From positions 620,001 to 684,000 of the forward strand of contig JASANH010000735.1 of the NCBI GenBank assembly GCA_030248295.1: a stretch of DNA of 64,000 nt, in the 5' to 3' direction. The notes beneath the pieces are model-generated. The model ran no database searches. It saw nothing but the letters and a program-made list of their open reading frames with translations, and was not told the DNA's origin. The DNA comes from Mesodorylaimus sp. YZB2_4. Taxonomy: Eukaryota; Nematoda; Enoplea; Dorylaimida; Dorylaimidae. Positions 12,105 through 27,852 of this stretch are shown in pieces; position 1 is the stretch's first letter; every line of letters begins with the position of its first letter. The position numbers and the translations under genes were made by a program.

Positions 12105-13114
12105 TCATCCGCAATAAGAGCACCAGCCTTGGCTTTGTCCGCCAGCGGATTGATCCTTGACTTGGAAGGTGGACTTGTCTTTCGACCACAGGTCGGGGGT
12201 CTCGAGTATCTGCAAGCAGGGCCTTGGTGCACCAGGGGTAGGGGAGACTGTTTTGAGCATCACTAGCTCACCTTCTGGACCAACTCCTCGAATGAGCACT
12301 GCACGCCTTCCTTCGTTTTCGCACTGGCTTCGATGAATAGCATACAATGCTTTCGGGCGAATTTGACGCCTTCGTCGCGAGTCACCTGCCGATTTTCCTG
12401 CGAAAAAATAGAAGCATAACATTTGAATTCACGAAATTGAGGGAAGGCTTACTTTGTCGATTTTGTTGCCTACGAGCATTTTGACGATATTCGATTTGGT
12501 CGAATAAGTCTCCAGCTCGGTCAGCCATTGACCAAGCTTATTGAACGATTCGCGGCTACACACGTCGTACACTAAAAGAAGCCATGATTTACACAACTGA
12601 ACGAGATGTCTATCGGCAAAAATTACCAAAAATGGCCCCGTGAGCACCGCGGTAATAGCTCGGCGTTAAAGTTCGGAAACGCTCTTGACCCGCTGTGTCC
12701 TGGAAAAGAAAAGGTGACTCAGATTTAGGCACTCTAATAGCAACGGGCGTGGGGTAGATTGACCTGAACGGCAAGAAAACGAAACCGAGAATTCAAATTC
12801 CCCCCCCCCCCCCCCCCCCAAGGACTGACCAGATGACACCGACGCATTTGACTTACCCAGATGGCCAACTTGACGGCATTGTTGTCGACGGAAATGGTCT
12901 TCACTTTGAAGTCGACTCCGATAGTGGCTGGCTGCTCGGGATCAAACGAATCATCGACGAAACGTAGCAGCAAACTACAAAAAACAGATAAAAAATTTCA
13001 AATTTTCTAGGGCATTTTTCCTCGATTTGACTCCTACCTCGATTTGCCCACGCCGCTTTCGCCGATGATAAGTAATTTCAATGTGGCGACCACGTCGCCA
13101 TTTTGTGACTGCAT
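12105..13114 (-). CDS. RAB18: Rab18 small GTPase
   Basis: Six exons (13038-13114, 12857-12974, 12627-12699, 12453-12571, 12272-12397, 12105-12209) give about 205 residues. The P-loop GESGVGKSS, switch I with [34 protein letters not shown] (switch II), GNKIDK and EASAKT are all present, in Rab18-specific sequence. The C-terminus ends in CSYCG, a Rab18-type prenylation tail. Rab18 acts on the ER and lipid droplets. The second intron holds a run of 20 consecutive C (12800-12819). All nucleotide-binding residues are intact, so it should be functional. Confidence 0.95.
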
Positions 13115-13525
13115 TATTCTCTTCAATCGATAATCGACCAACAACTTCTTTTGAACAGACCGACCGCTCGGACGACGACCAGCAGAGTGCCGAATGAACA
13201 GTCAGCTGTTTGTTACGCGGTAAAATAGAGTTTCAGGTCAAAAACAGTTTCAGAAAGATTTACGAAAACTTTATTATAAAAAAAGCAATTAGCGTTTATC
13301 TATTGTGTCAAGTCTATTATATAATTGCTTACTTTCTAGTTTGGAGCTAGAGGCTTTGTCAACCTTTTACCGAAACTTATTTTTACCGAATGGTTTGTGC
13401 TACAGTTTGAATGTGGCTGATCGATTTCATTTTCGCTTTTCTTGATCTGCAATTTTCTTTCTTTTCCTACGATTTCTATCGTAATATCGGTCCGCTCTTT
13501 TCATCTCCTTTTCTTTAAAATTATA
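13115..13525. other. Divergent promoter region, Rab18 (-) / SPC25 (+)
   Basis: 411 bp between start codons, AT-rich. No sequence motif beyond T-runs could be supported. Confidence 0.5.
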
Positions 13526-14800
13526 ATGGAAGACATTGGAGCCGAAACGGAATCAATTTTTGCCGATATCGACCAGTTTTGTCGAAAAACGTGCAAAGAA
13601 GTAAAAGGAGACGATTTCGACAATATCAGGTTGATGGACGAATGGTTGGAAGAAATTGGGCAGCAACAAAAAATGGCCGAACGTATGTTTTAGTTCTCTT
13701 TTTCTTCCTGTACTTTACATTTGCGTATTCTATTTAGGTTCTCTTAAGAATGTGCACCAAAAAGTGCAAGTGGACGAGTCAGAAAAGGCCAAAACGCAAC
13801 AAGGTGCGCTCTGCAATTTAGATTTTTTCCCTTCCCATAAAAGTGTTCAGGCTTTCCTCCTCGGCCAATTCTAATTTGACTTGTGTGGTGGGACTCCTTG
13901 CTAAAACAATGAGCAGATTTATTAAGAATCAGAATTGTATTCATTTTAAGCCATGGATAACTGCAATCAAGAAATCGATCTTAAACGAGAGGAGAAGATC
14001 GAAGCTCGCAAAATAATTGCATTGGCTCGAAAAAGTTTGGCAGAAATCAAAATGCAAAACGAGCAGGCAGCGGCCAATCAGGAAGATTTAGAAAAATGTA
14101 AGCAGCTATCTTTTCTTTATATTCAAATTAGCGGGTGCTCTTGTGCTTTTTGTCCCCAGTTCGGATGTTTAGTTGAGCTTTTTGCCTGAACCCTGGGGGA
14201 AAAGCCAGACTTAAGATTTAGTGGGGGCCATCTAGAGGTCGGGGGCCGGGATCGGGATTAGTACTGTAGATGAAGGCAATCCAATGTGGTGTCCAACTCG
14301 CCCCTGTTTTGCTACTTTGCTCAGCTCGGGATCCTAAATGAACGCCAATCAATCAATGATTTCTTTTAGATTTCGATGGAGGGGTTCAAGAGATGAGCAA
14401 AATCGAAGAGGCCAACAAAACTTGGTTGAAATACTTCACTAAGGAATTGGGATTCTGTTTTACAGGCAAGTCTGGCATTATCTTAAATTATCTTTGCTTC
14501 AAGTCCATTTTTTCAGTGATTGGTAAAGAATACTCGATGATATTCACTCACATATCGCCCATGGACCCGCGCGCTGAACATCGTGTCGATTTGAAAAGGC
14601 AACGCGGCACATTCAAAGGTGAGCCGTGATGAGTTCGAGTTGGCGGGACGAATACTCCACGTTTTCCTGTTGCAGCCACGACTGATCCTCGCATCTCGAT
14701 CACTAAGGCTCAATTGGACAATTTGGCAAAAAACGATTCGTGGAAACAGTTTATTCTCAATGTTCGAGCCCAATTCATCTCGCTCTATGAACGCGATTGA
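13526..14800 (+). CDS. SPC25: Kinetochore protein SPC25 (NDC80 complex subunit)
   Basis: Six exons (13526-13682, 13738-13803, about 13953-14097, about 14370-14465, about 14517-14621, about 14677-14800) all meet in phase 1 and end in TGA 14798-14800. The first three-quarters is a Lys/Glu-rich coiled coil (for example KREEKIEARKIIALARKSL). The C-terminal globular domain has FTHISPMDPRAEHRVDL, the Spc25 pattern F-T-x-I-x-P-x-D-P, and ends with FILNVRAQFISLY. In the NDC80 complex SPC25 pairs with SPC24 and anchors the complex to the inner kinetochore. The intron after 14465 appears to have a GC donor. The 14100-14370 intron contains a non-coding G-rich insert. Subfamily assignment rests on the C-terminal domain only. 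Confidence 0.8.
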
Positions 14801-15014
14801 TTCGATTTCGAGTTCAAACTCTTTTTTCACTCATAAATTTTGTATTTAAATAATTAAGCTCCTAAAATTTCACGAAATTAAAAAATCAATATCTAAAACA
14901 GGCACACGAATAGATCATCAACAAAATTACGAATCAAATTATTGCATAAAATAATCGAGACCCGCAACGACGACGACGACTAGGTTGGGCAAGACTGGCC
15001 GAAAAGGAATGCGA

Positions 15015-16501
15015 CTAGAAGACGGAACAAAAACGAATGGAGACCAGCGAGGCCATCAGGTCGAAGTAAGGCAACTGCACCACGCATTGGCCCATCGGGG
15101 AATCGCCTTGGAATCGATCAACCACAAAACTAAATGTCAGAAAGTGTGGGTGGGCAGAGTGCAATGGAGGGGACTCACCTCGAAGCATCGGACAAACTCG
15201 ACCGTTTCGCAAACACGTCACGCATGTAGACCAGTATGGGCACCTGAAACCAGGGGGTCAGTCGGGGGCGGGACAAAGACGGGCACTGACCCCGGCCGGG
15301 ATGGGATGTCCTTGCAGATCGATCTCGGCATCGAAAGTGTAGAGCAGGTAGTCGAAGGGGGTCGCCAACCGGATGCACTCCACAACCGACCAATATTGCG
15401 CGCTCTCCTTGACCACCTCCTCCCACTTCCGCCCACCAACCGACCACCCGTTCTCTCGCAATTTGCCAACAGTGGCGACCAAACGGGAAGCAGTGGAGAG
15501 GCCTGCAAAAATAAAACGAATAACCAAGTACAAATGTAATCCTTCGAAAAATTACATAAAACTTACTTCGTTTCAGCGCTTGACAAATTATGGCTGCACG
15601 GAAATTTTGTAACCGTTCTTTTGTGCCGTCGATACCTGAAACGGACGAATCTTGGCCAGGTATCAAATCACAGTCGCTCGTACCCCGTGCCATCGATTCT
15701 TCCATGAGCGATCGTTCGCAATCGAATATCGTCTACGAAAACAAGAATCGTAGCGGCCATTTGAAAATGCTCGTCAACTTACGTTTTTGATGGAATTCGT
15801 AGACACTTTGTTCGCAAACGAACAATCGACGGCCTTCGAAGCCAGGGCGACGTCGGCTGCCAATTTCCATTCGGCATCCTCTTCGAGAGGAGTCGATCGA
15901 ATTTGCTAAACATCGAAATAGGTTGTTTTTTTCGCAAAACTACACGAAATCACTCACTTCAACAATTCCATTCAAACCAATCGATCGAATCGATGGCAAA
16001 TTCGGCTCGGAAATTGGAATTAAGTCAATTCGAGCAGCTTAAATCCACAATTTTTTAAGCTAAAACCACAATTTATGAAAGAACTTACGAATTTTTCCAT
16101 TCCACTCGATGATTTCACGCCAAAGTGCCAAACTGGCGGCGGCTACCACGTACCGTTGTCCCCAATAGAACGAGGCCAAAGGGCCGTAATCCTCGTGCAG
16201 ATAGGTCAGAAATTTGCATAGACCTCCAGCTGATCTCATTTCATTCAAATTACCATCCCTACACGACCAAAATAACAGTCCCTGGCTCGTCAAATAATCG
16301 AAATTCACTCACGCAATCGAGTTCGGATCAGGTTTCAATCCGGGAATTGTGGTGTAATCGTAAGGAACTGGCTGAAAACTGAAAAAATGCACGAAGAAAA
16401 GCGATTAATCTTGCACTCACCCTCGGGAATACATGCCATACGAACAAGGCGAACAGAAAGAATAAGAAATTATATCCGAAAAATGCGATATAATCCCACA
16501 T
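15015..16501 (-). CDS. CYP20A1-like cytochrome P450, apparently shortened
   Basis: Nine exons run from ATG 16501 to TAG 15015-15017, about 330 residues. The N-terminus is a membrane anchor (MWDYIAFFGYNFLFFLFALF) followed by DYTTIPGLKPDPN, RDGNLNEM and LHEDYGPLASFYWGQR, which align in order with the CYP20A1 proline-rich and helix-A region. The C-terminal half has the ExxR helix-K motif (E-C-I-R), LQGHPIPAG, DRFQGDSPMGQC with the likely heme-ligand Cys, and a final helix. The segment between, where helices B-I should be, is only about 100 residues, and no A/G-G-x-D/E-T oxygen-binding motif is visible. Human CYP20A1 is 462 residues. Either exons were missed in small introns or this is a reduced, possibly non-catalytic P450. 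The substrate is unknown. Confidence 0.7.
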
Positions 16502-16867
16502 TGGTCTCGAAAATACGGTCAGTTCTGAAAATACAAAATATGCATGTCTCGCCTAGTTTGGAGCCGGATATGCAAAGGAAATTTCACGCAGATAAACATC
16601 TCATTATCACCACTTGTCAGAGCAAGCATTCCAAAATTAGATATGCTTCTAATCAGCTAATCACCAGCTAACTGCGTAAAATTGAGTTTCAGGTAATTAC
16701 GAAAACCGTCTGAATGAGGTTTCCACGCATAAAAAAGAGAACTAACGGATTTTTTCTTCTATTGTCACTTTAGTTTGGCTAATATCGTTTCCCACCAGTA
16801 TTTTAGCTTATTTATTTTTTTCTTGAATCTGAAACTTAAATATTTGTGTCAAATCTTAATTTTCAGG
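16502..16867. other. Upstream region between CYP20-like (-) and the unresolved (+) gene
   Basis: AT-rich. Probably a shared promoter, and possibly the first exon of the plus-strand gene; no start codon could be assigned with confidence. Confidence 0.4.
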
Positions 16868-17531
16868 GCGAAAGTGTGCGGCGCAAAGAATTCGGTCATT
16901 TTCCAGTTTTGGCTCGAGCTGGTCGTTTTCTCATTCGTGGTATTGGTGCGTGTATTTGCTAGTTCTTACTCACATTTTTTCCGCCAATTTTCTTTTAATT
17001 TAATCGATATTAATATATTTAATCGAGAATTATCGCCGTCGGTACGCCAAGGCATGATATTCACTTTGGACCAGTGATCGATCGAATTTTGAGGGGTGTG
17101 TGGAAACGTAAGTAAGTGCCCGGCGTTTTATTGATTTTGGTGTGGCCTCTTGGCGAGTGGATGCCGGGTGATGAGTTAGGCGCAATCGATAATTCCCTCG
17201 ACCTTTTCGTCGTCTTGTACGTGCTGGTTGGAGAAAACCAGTTCGCAACTTGATGATCCTTCGATTGGTTTTTGTTACGCCTACTTTATCATTAGGTGCG
17301 CATGTGACTGCGCCAATCGTCTTTTGGGTGGAGCTGTGGAAACAAATCTTGTACTTTTTAAACCAGCTCAAGATATTAACTTTACGGTCATTGAAAAAAA
17401 CTACAAATTCAAATTGGGCCAGTCAGAGCATTTATAGGCTGATTTTGCTGACGTTATCTTTTTTGTAGGATCTCGTCGAAGCATTTTTCGTCATCGTTGC
17501 TTTGACGGCGATATTATCATTTCGATATTAG
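16868..17531 (+). CDS. Possible small multi-exon membrane protein, exon structure unresolved
   Basis: Two stretches look like exons. 16868-about 16943 follows a TTTTCAG acceptor, encodes a Cys-containing lead-in and a hydrophobic helix (FWLELVVFSFVVL), and ends at a GTGCGT donor. 17469-17531 follows a TTTTTGTAG acceptor, encodes DLVEAFFVIVALTAILSFRY and stops at TAG 17529-17531. Hydrophobic reading also appears in between, for example at 17290-17380, but no phase-consistent chain could be built. A tetraspan-type protein of about 150 residues is plausible. I do not recognise the family. The stop lies four bases before the F-box start codon, so the last 'exon' could instead be 5' intron or leader of that gene. 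Confidence 0.35.
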
Positions 17532-17535
17532 CGTA

Positions 17536-19048
17536 ATGCCGCCGAAACGACGACGCGCCGTTTCGACTCGTTCCCAAAAGGTAAGGGAATAGTCTCCTTT
17601 TTCCAGCCCGTTTTGACGCCAATCTGTTATTTCAGGCCAAAAAGGCGTCTGCTAGCAAGCGTCGTCGCGTGTCGCCCGATGATGGCTCGCCGAGTGCTAG
17701 TGTGCCGGCCGTGCCGCCCTATCAGAGCGCCATGACGATCGAGGATCTGCCGGACAAGTGTCTGCTGACCATTCTGCGTTTCATCGATCCGTCTCAGCTG
17801 GTTGCGCTGGAGCGGGTGTCTGGTCGTTGGTGTCGATTGGCTCAGGAGTCGTGGAAGCATCGGCCGTCCATCGAATTCTGGCGCGTGCTGGAGCGAGCGT
17901 GGCGTCGATACGGCGATTTAAATTTCGAACCTCAGTGCTTCATCAGGGACACGTTGTGGCGGTGCGGCGGCCAATTGCGCGAGCTCAGTTTCGCCGAGTG
18001 CCCCCCGTTTCGAATGAGTCGCTTTACGTTGGAGATGATTGGTCAAGACTGTCCGAATTTGTCGAGCCTGGATCTCACTGGTCGCCTGCTGGCCGACTCG
18101 GCCGTGCAGGGCCTTCTGGCCATGCCCAAACTGCGGCGGCTGTCCTTGTCCAAGTGCTTCGAGAGCGGCAATATGGCCTACGAGGCCCGCAAGAATATCG
18201 ACAAGGCTTTAGTAGAAGTGCTGCCCAAACTACGTCGTCTCACCGTGCTCAATATGGAGGGCAATCGCGGCATCGGCACGCAGGGCGGCAAGCAGTGGTT
18301 CATCGGGCTCAAGCTGACCAGTCTGAACGTGGTCGGCACGGGACTGACGCCCCAGCCGTTCCAGTCGTTCGTACACGAGCACGCCGGGGTGCTGAGGGAG
18401 TTCAGGGCCAGCGAGTACACGTTCACGTGCGGCAGCTATTGGTACTCGTTGAACAGCAGCGGTCGGGATGTGCAGATGAGCTCGTTGGCCAAATCCATGC
18501 TCCAGCAGTGGCAACGCGACCTGCGCACGTTGGAGATGAGGGAATTCACGTTGTGTTTCGAGGAAGAGTTCAAACCGGCCATTCGACTGCTGCCCAACCT
18601 GACCAATTTGACGGAACTGCGTGTGCCCAACAACAAATTGATCAACGACGAGTTGCTGGCCAGTATTTGCCTAAACTGTAGCAAACTGCAGACGGTCTCG
18701 GTGGCCAGCTGCCCGCTGACGGCCAAGGGGCTGCAGAACCTGGCCGTGTTGGACGAGTTGAAGCACGTGGACGTGGCCAAACTCAAGTGCGTCACCGACG
18801 GGCTGTTCCTATCGTTGGCTGTGAAGATGACCTTGGAGACTGTGAATATGCGCGACTGCGGGGCTCGCGTCACCAGGGACAGCGTTTATTACCTGCTGCT
18901 CAATTGCCCGTCGATTTCGTTCATCGACGTCCGCGGATGCAAGCGAATGACGCCCGAGGCCGTCGGCGAGTTCACCAAGTGCCAGCACGTCAAGATACTG
19001 TCCTCCGCCACGGCCGCCGTCGCCGCTCAGGCCCCGTCTACGTCGTGA
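17536..19048 (+). CDS. F-box and leucine-rich-repeat protein
   Basis: Two exons (17536-17580, 17636-19048) encode about 485 residues. The N-terminus is a Lys/Arg-rich tract (PPKRRRAVS, KRRRVS) suggesting a nuclear localisation signal. A canonical F-box follows at about residues 60-100 (EDLPDKCLLTILRFIDPSQL, then ERVSGRWCRLAQE). The rest is a series of leucine-rich repeats with L-x-x-L-x-L spacing, such as LSSLDLTGRLLADSAVQGLL and LRRLTVLNMEGNRGIG. FBXL proteins are substrate receptors of SCF ubiquitin ligases through SKP1. The orthologue cannot be named. The start codon lies four bases after an in-frame TAG of the upstream reading, which itself is an AG that could be a splice or trans-splice acceptor (ATATTAG, then CGTA, then ATG). 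Confidence 0.85.
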
Positions 19049-19241
19049 TGAGTAGGTAGCCCGTGCGTCTTCCCCCTCCCCCGTGTACATTCTCTGCGTG
19101 TCGTGCCTTTCCCTTTCTCCCTGCGCATTTAGTGTCTGCTGGCGCAGCTTTCGTGATGACGCATGTTTCATTTTCTTTGTAATGGCGTTCTTTGTCTTCC
19201 AATGTTTCTGACACGATAAGAAATGAGTTCATACACGGCCC

Positions 19242-23249
<4,008 letters not shown>

Positions 23250-23623
23250 ATTCTTCACCTCCAACAACTTCTGCCTGCCACAACACTCTTATTCTTCAAT
23301 TTATCGTCACAAACCTTGATTCGAAGTAAAAAGTATTTGATTTTCCTTCCCTTCGAATCGAATACGAAAACGCGCGAGCCCGCGAACCGATTACAGTTCC
23401 CCCTACAGGGCGCACATATGCGCAGGTACAAAACGTGAAGGCGGGAATTCAAAATTTGTTTGTTTAGATACGTCTGGCTGGAATTCAATATGGATATGTA
23501 CACAGTGATAAGACGAGCGTGCAAGTTGTTTGACTTTCACGGACGAGCACGAGTAGAACTATTTGAGGTGCCGTCTATGTGTACGAGACGGACGAGCTGT
23601 ACAAAAGTAGTCCTCACCCTAAA
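23250..23623. other. Divergent promoter region, RECQL5 (-) / acyl-CoA synthetase (+)
   Basis: 374 bp between start codons. No TATA box could be supported. Confidence 0.5.
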
Positions 23624-25815
23624 ATGAGCATATTCAAGTGGATATTCTCCGATTCTGGCACCAATTTCTGGCCCCCCTGGCTGACCAGCGTGGTCACATT
23701 GGGCGTGTCTGCAGTGGTGGTGTACCAGGGGGTGTCCTGGCTTCGACGAAGGATGCTGGTCGATCGATACAGCCGGGACAGGACGGCCATCGTGCTGCGT
23801 CCCAACAAGATCGACCTGTCCAACCAGTCGCGTCTGCTGCCCGGCCCCGAACGGATCCGCGCCTCGGTGCTGACCGAGGGCGACGACGAGTTCGTGCTGA
23901 CGGCCGACCCGAGTGTGCGCACTTTGTACGACAACTTCCTGCGGGGCATGCGTGTGTCGGGGGACGGTCCCTGCCTAGGACACCGCCCCTCGCCCACCCA
24001 GCCCTTCCACTGGATCAGCTACGGCCGGGTGCTCGAGCAGGCCCACCAGTTCGGCTCGGGGCTGGTCCAGCTGGGACTGCGACCAGGTAAGACCAGGGAA
24101 GGGGGGGGCAGGGAGCACGTGTGACACCCCTGGTTTCAGGCACGGACACGTTCGTGGGCATCTACGCCCGCAACTGCCCCGAGTGGGTGGTGGCCTCGCT
24201 GGCGTGCATGAGTCAGTCGTGCGCGGTGGTGCCCCTCTACGACACCCTGGGTCTCGAGGCCGTGCACTTTATCATCGGCCAGGCGGACATGGACATCGTC
24301 GTGTGCGACTCGTACGATAAGGCCCACCGACTGCTCTCGTGCCAGGCCCGCCCAGTCAAGCACATCGTACTGATGCGGGACCCGGCCGAGTCGGACCCGC
24401 TGGCCCCCCAGGTGCGTCGACTGGCCGAAGAGCGAGCGATCGGACTGCACTCATTCGACGAGGTGATGGCCAGTGGTCGGAGGGACCCCCGAGCCCCCCG
24501 CCCGCCCAGCCCCGAGCACCTGTACATGATCTGCTACACGAGCGGCACGACGGGCCACCCCAAGGGCGTCATGCTCACCCACAGCAACATCATCTGCAAC
24601 GCGGCGGCCGGATTCCGCGTGTTCGAGGAGTACGGGGTGCGACTGTACCCCGGGGAGGGGGTCATCTCCTACCTGCCCCTGGCCCACATGTTCGAGCAGA
24701 TTGTGCACGTCAACGTGTTCTACCACGGGGGCAAGGTGGGCGTGTTCTGCGGCGACATCAACCGCCTGGCCGACGACATGAAGGCCCTCCGGCCCGCCTA
24801 CCTGCCCGCCGTGCCCCGCCTGCTCAACCGATTCTACGACAAGGTGCAGTCGGGCCTGGCCGCCAGCCCCCTCAAACGACTGCTCTTCGACTGGGCAGTC
24901 GGGGCCAAACTGGCCGAGATCAGACGAGGCATCATCCGCAACGACGGCCTGTGGGACCGACTCGTCTTCGACAAGGTGCGGGCCGAGCTGGGCGGCCGGG
25001 TGCGCATATCGGTCACTGGCTCGGCCCCCATCCGCGACGAGGTGCTGAGCACAGTGCGCGCCATGCTGGGCGGCCTGGTGCTCGAGGCGTACGGGCAGAC
25101 CGAGTGCACGGCGGGGGCCACCATCACCTTCCCCTTCGACCTGAGCAGCGGCCACGTGGGCGGCGTCATGCCCTGCTGCCACATCAAACTGGTCGACGTG
25201 CCCGAGCTCGGCTACCACGCCCGCAACGACGAGGGCGAGATATGCGTCCGCGGGCCGTGCGTCACCAGCGGCTACTTCAGGGACCCCGAGCGCACCCACG
25301 AGATCCTGGACGAGCAGGGGTGGCTGCACACGGGCGACGTGGGCCGATGGCTGCCCAACAACGCCCTCAAGATCATCGACCGCAAAAAGCACATCTTCAA
25401 GCTGGCCCAGGGAGAGTACGTGGCCCCCGAGAAGATCGAGAACGTCTACGCCCGATCGCCCCTCGTCGCCCAGGTGTTCGTCGACGGCAGCAGTCTGCAA
25501 CGATACCTCGTGGCCATCGTCGTGCCCGACCAACACCAGCTGGCCAAACTGGCACGCGCCAACGGCCTGCCCGACACCCCCGACCAGATGCACTCGAGCC
25601 AACCCCTCCGCACAGCCTTCCTCGCCCAACTCAACCAACTCGGCAAGAAACTCGGCCTGAGCTCGTTGGAACAGGTCCGGGCACTGCACCTGTCCCGCGA
25701 GCCGTTCACCATCGACAACGGCCTGCTGACGCCCACGCTGAAACTGAAACGACCCCAACTGCGCCGACACTTCCAGCCCGTCATCGAGCAGCTGTACGAG
25801 CAGATCGGACAGTGA
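23624..25815 (+). CDS. Long-chain fatty-acyl-CoA synthetase (ACSL family)
   Basis: Two exons (23624-24086, 24140-25815) give about 712 residues, the usual ACSL length. The N-terminus has a membrane anchor (about residues 16-37). The AMP-binding P-loop motif YTSGTTGHPKGVMLTH is intact, followed by the gate and linker motifs, VTGSAPIRDEVL, EAYGQTECTAGAT, GWLHTGDVGRWL and DRKKHIFKLAQGEYVAPEKI. The enzyme activates long-chain fatty acids to acyl-CoA using ATP and should sit on the ER or outer mitochondrial membrane. Closest in motif order to the ACSL1/5/6 branch rather than ACSL3/4. Third codon positions are strongly C/G, so both other plus frames and the antisense frame stay open over hundreds of codons; those are shadows. 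Confidence 0.95.
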
Positions 25816-25839
25816 CACCCTTTACATCCTGTGCACGTC

Positions 25840-25845
25840 AATAAA
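25840..25845 (+). terminator. AATAAA polyadenylation signal of the acyl-CoA synthetase gene
   Basis: A canonical AATAAA 25 bp after the TGA, followed by a GT-rich stretch (GTTGTCAC). Position and context fit a very short 3' untranslated region. Confidence 0.75.
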
Positions 25846-25959
25846 ACAAGTTGTCACAAGCCTGCCCAGTCTACAGCACACCACAATGTGTACACGCCCA
25901 CGGGCCTCGTCCAACGCTAATGGGTGGATAGCAGGGATTACCAAAACCAAAAGTTTGGG

Positions 25960-27058
25960 CGGAATGCGGGAGCACAGAGGGGCGAGGAACCACCCGCCCA
26001 ACAGTCCCCCCTGAGAATAGGTCGTGTGAATGGGGAGCACAGAGGGGCGAGGAACCACCCAGCCAACAGTCCCCCTGAGAATAGGTCGTGTGAATGGGGA
26101 GCACAGAGGGGCGAGGAACCACCCGCCCACCAGTCCCCCTGAGAATAGGTCGTGTGAATGGGGAGCACAGAGGGGCGAGGAACCACCCAGCCACCAGTCC
26201 CCCTGAGAATAGGTCGTGTGAATGGGGAGCACAGAGGGGCGAGGAACCACCCAGCCACCAGTCCCCCCTGAGAATAGGTCGTGTGAATGGGGAGCACAGA
26301 GGGGCGAGGAACCACCCAGCCACCAGTCCCCCTGAGAATAGGTCGTGTGAATGGGGAGCACAGAGGGGCGAGGAACCACCCAGCCACCAGTCCCCCTGAG
26401 AATAGGTCGTGTGAATGGGGAGCACAGAGGGGCGAGGAACCACCCAGCCACCAGTCCCCCTGAGAATAGGTCGTGTGAATGGGGAGCACAGAGGGGCGAG
26501 GAACCACCCAGCCACCAGTCCCCCTGAGAATAGGTCGTGTGAATGGGGAGCACAGAGGGGCGAGGAACCACCCAGCCACCAGTCCCCCTGAGAATAGGTC
26601 GTGTGAATGGGGAGCACAGAGGGGCGAGGAACCACCCAGCCACCAGTCCCCCCTGAGAATAGGTCGTGTGAATGGGGAGCACAGAGGGGCGAGGAACCAC
26701 CCGCCCACCAGTCCCCCCTGAGAATAGGTCGTGTGAATGGGGAGCACAGAGGGGCGAGGAACCACCCAGCCACCAGTCCCCCCTGAGAATAGGTCGTGTG
26801 AATGGGGAGCACAGAGGGGCGAGGAACCACCCAGCCACCAGTCCCCCTGAGAATAGGTCGTGTGAATGGGGAGCACAGAGGGGCGAGGAACCACCCAGCC
26901 AACAGTCCCCCTGAGAATAGGTCGTGTGAATGGGGAGCACAGAGGGGCGAGGAACCACCCAGCCAACAGTCCCCCTGAGAATAGGTCGTGTGAATGGGGA
27001 GCACAGAGGGGCGAGGAACCACCCAGCCAACAGTCCCCCTGAGAATAGGTCGTGTCAT
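25960..27058. repeat. Minisatellite, 17 copies of a 64-65 bp unit
   Basis: The unit contains GAGAATAGGTCGTGTGAATG, GGGAGCACAGAGGGGCGAGG and AACCACCCAGCCACCAGTCC, in that order. I count 17 occurrences of the GCACAGAGGGGCGAGG core between 25975 and 27010. Copies differ mainly at CAGCC versus CGCCC, CACCAG versus CAACAG, and five versus six C before TGAG. It lies between the convergent 3' ends of the acyl-CoA synthetase and CHIC genes. On the minus strand no unit carries a stop in any frame, so all three frames stay open for about 400 codons. I treat those frames as a property of the repeat, not as genes. Confidence 0.95.
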
Positions 27059-27165
27059 CCCAAGGGCTGGCAACCACGATGGGAACCACGCCCATGGTAT
27101 TGGCCATGGCGCAGGCCCATGGTATTGGCACAACCTGAAAGTCTCTTCGGAGGCCTGTGAGTGCT

Positions 27166-27852
<687 letters not shown>

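Noticed and set aside
17758..18681. A 307-codon second frame in the F-box gene
   Set aside because: Shadow of the LRR coding frame, Arg/Val/Gln-rich without motif.
24339..25844. A 501-codon plus-frame and a 455-codon minus-frame ORF inside the acyl-CoA synthetase
   Set aside because: Shadows caused by strong C/G third-position bias; Arg/Pro- or Val/Gly-rich without family resemblance.
25960..27058. CRISPR array
   Set aside because: The repeat units are adjacent without unique spacers, and the genome is eukaryotic.
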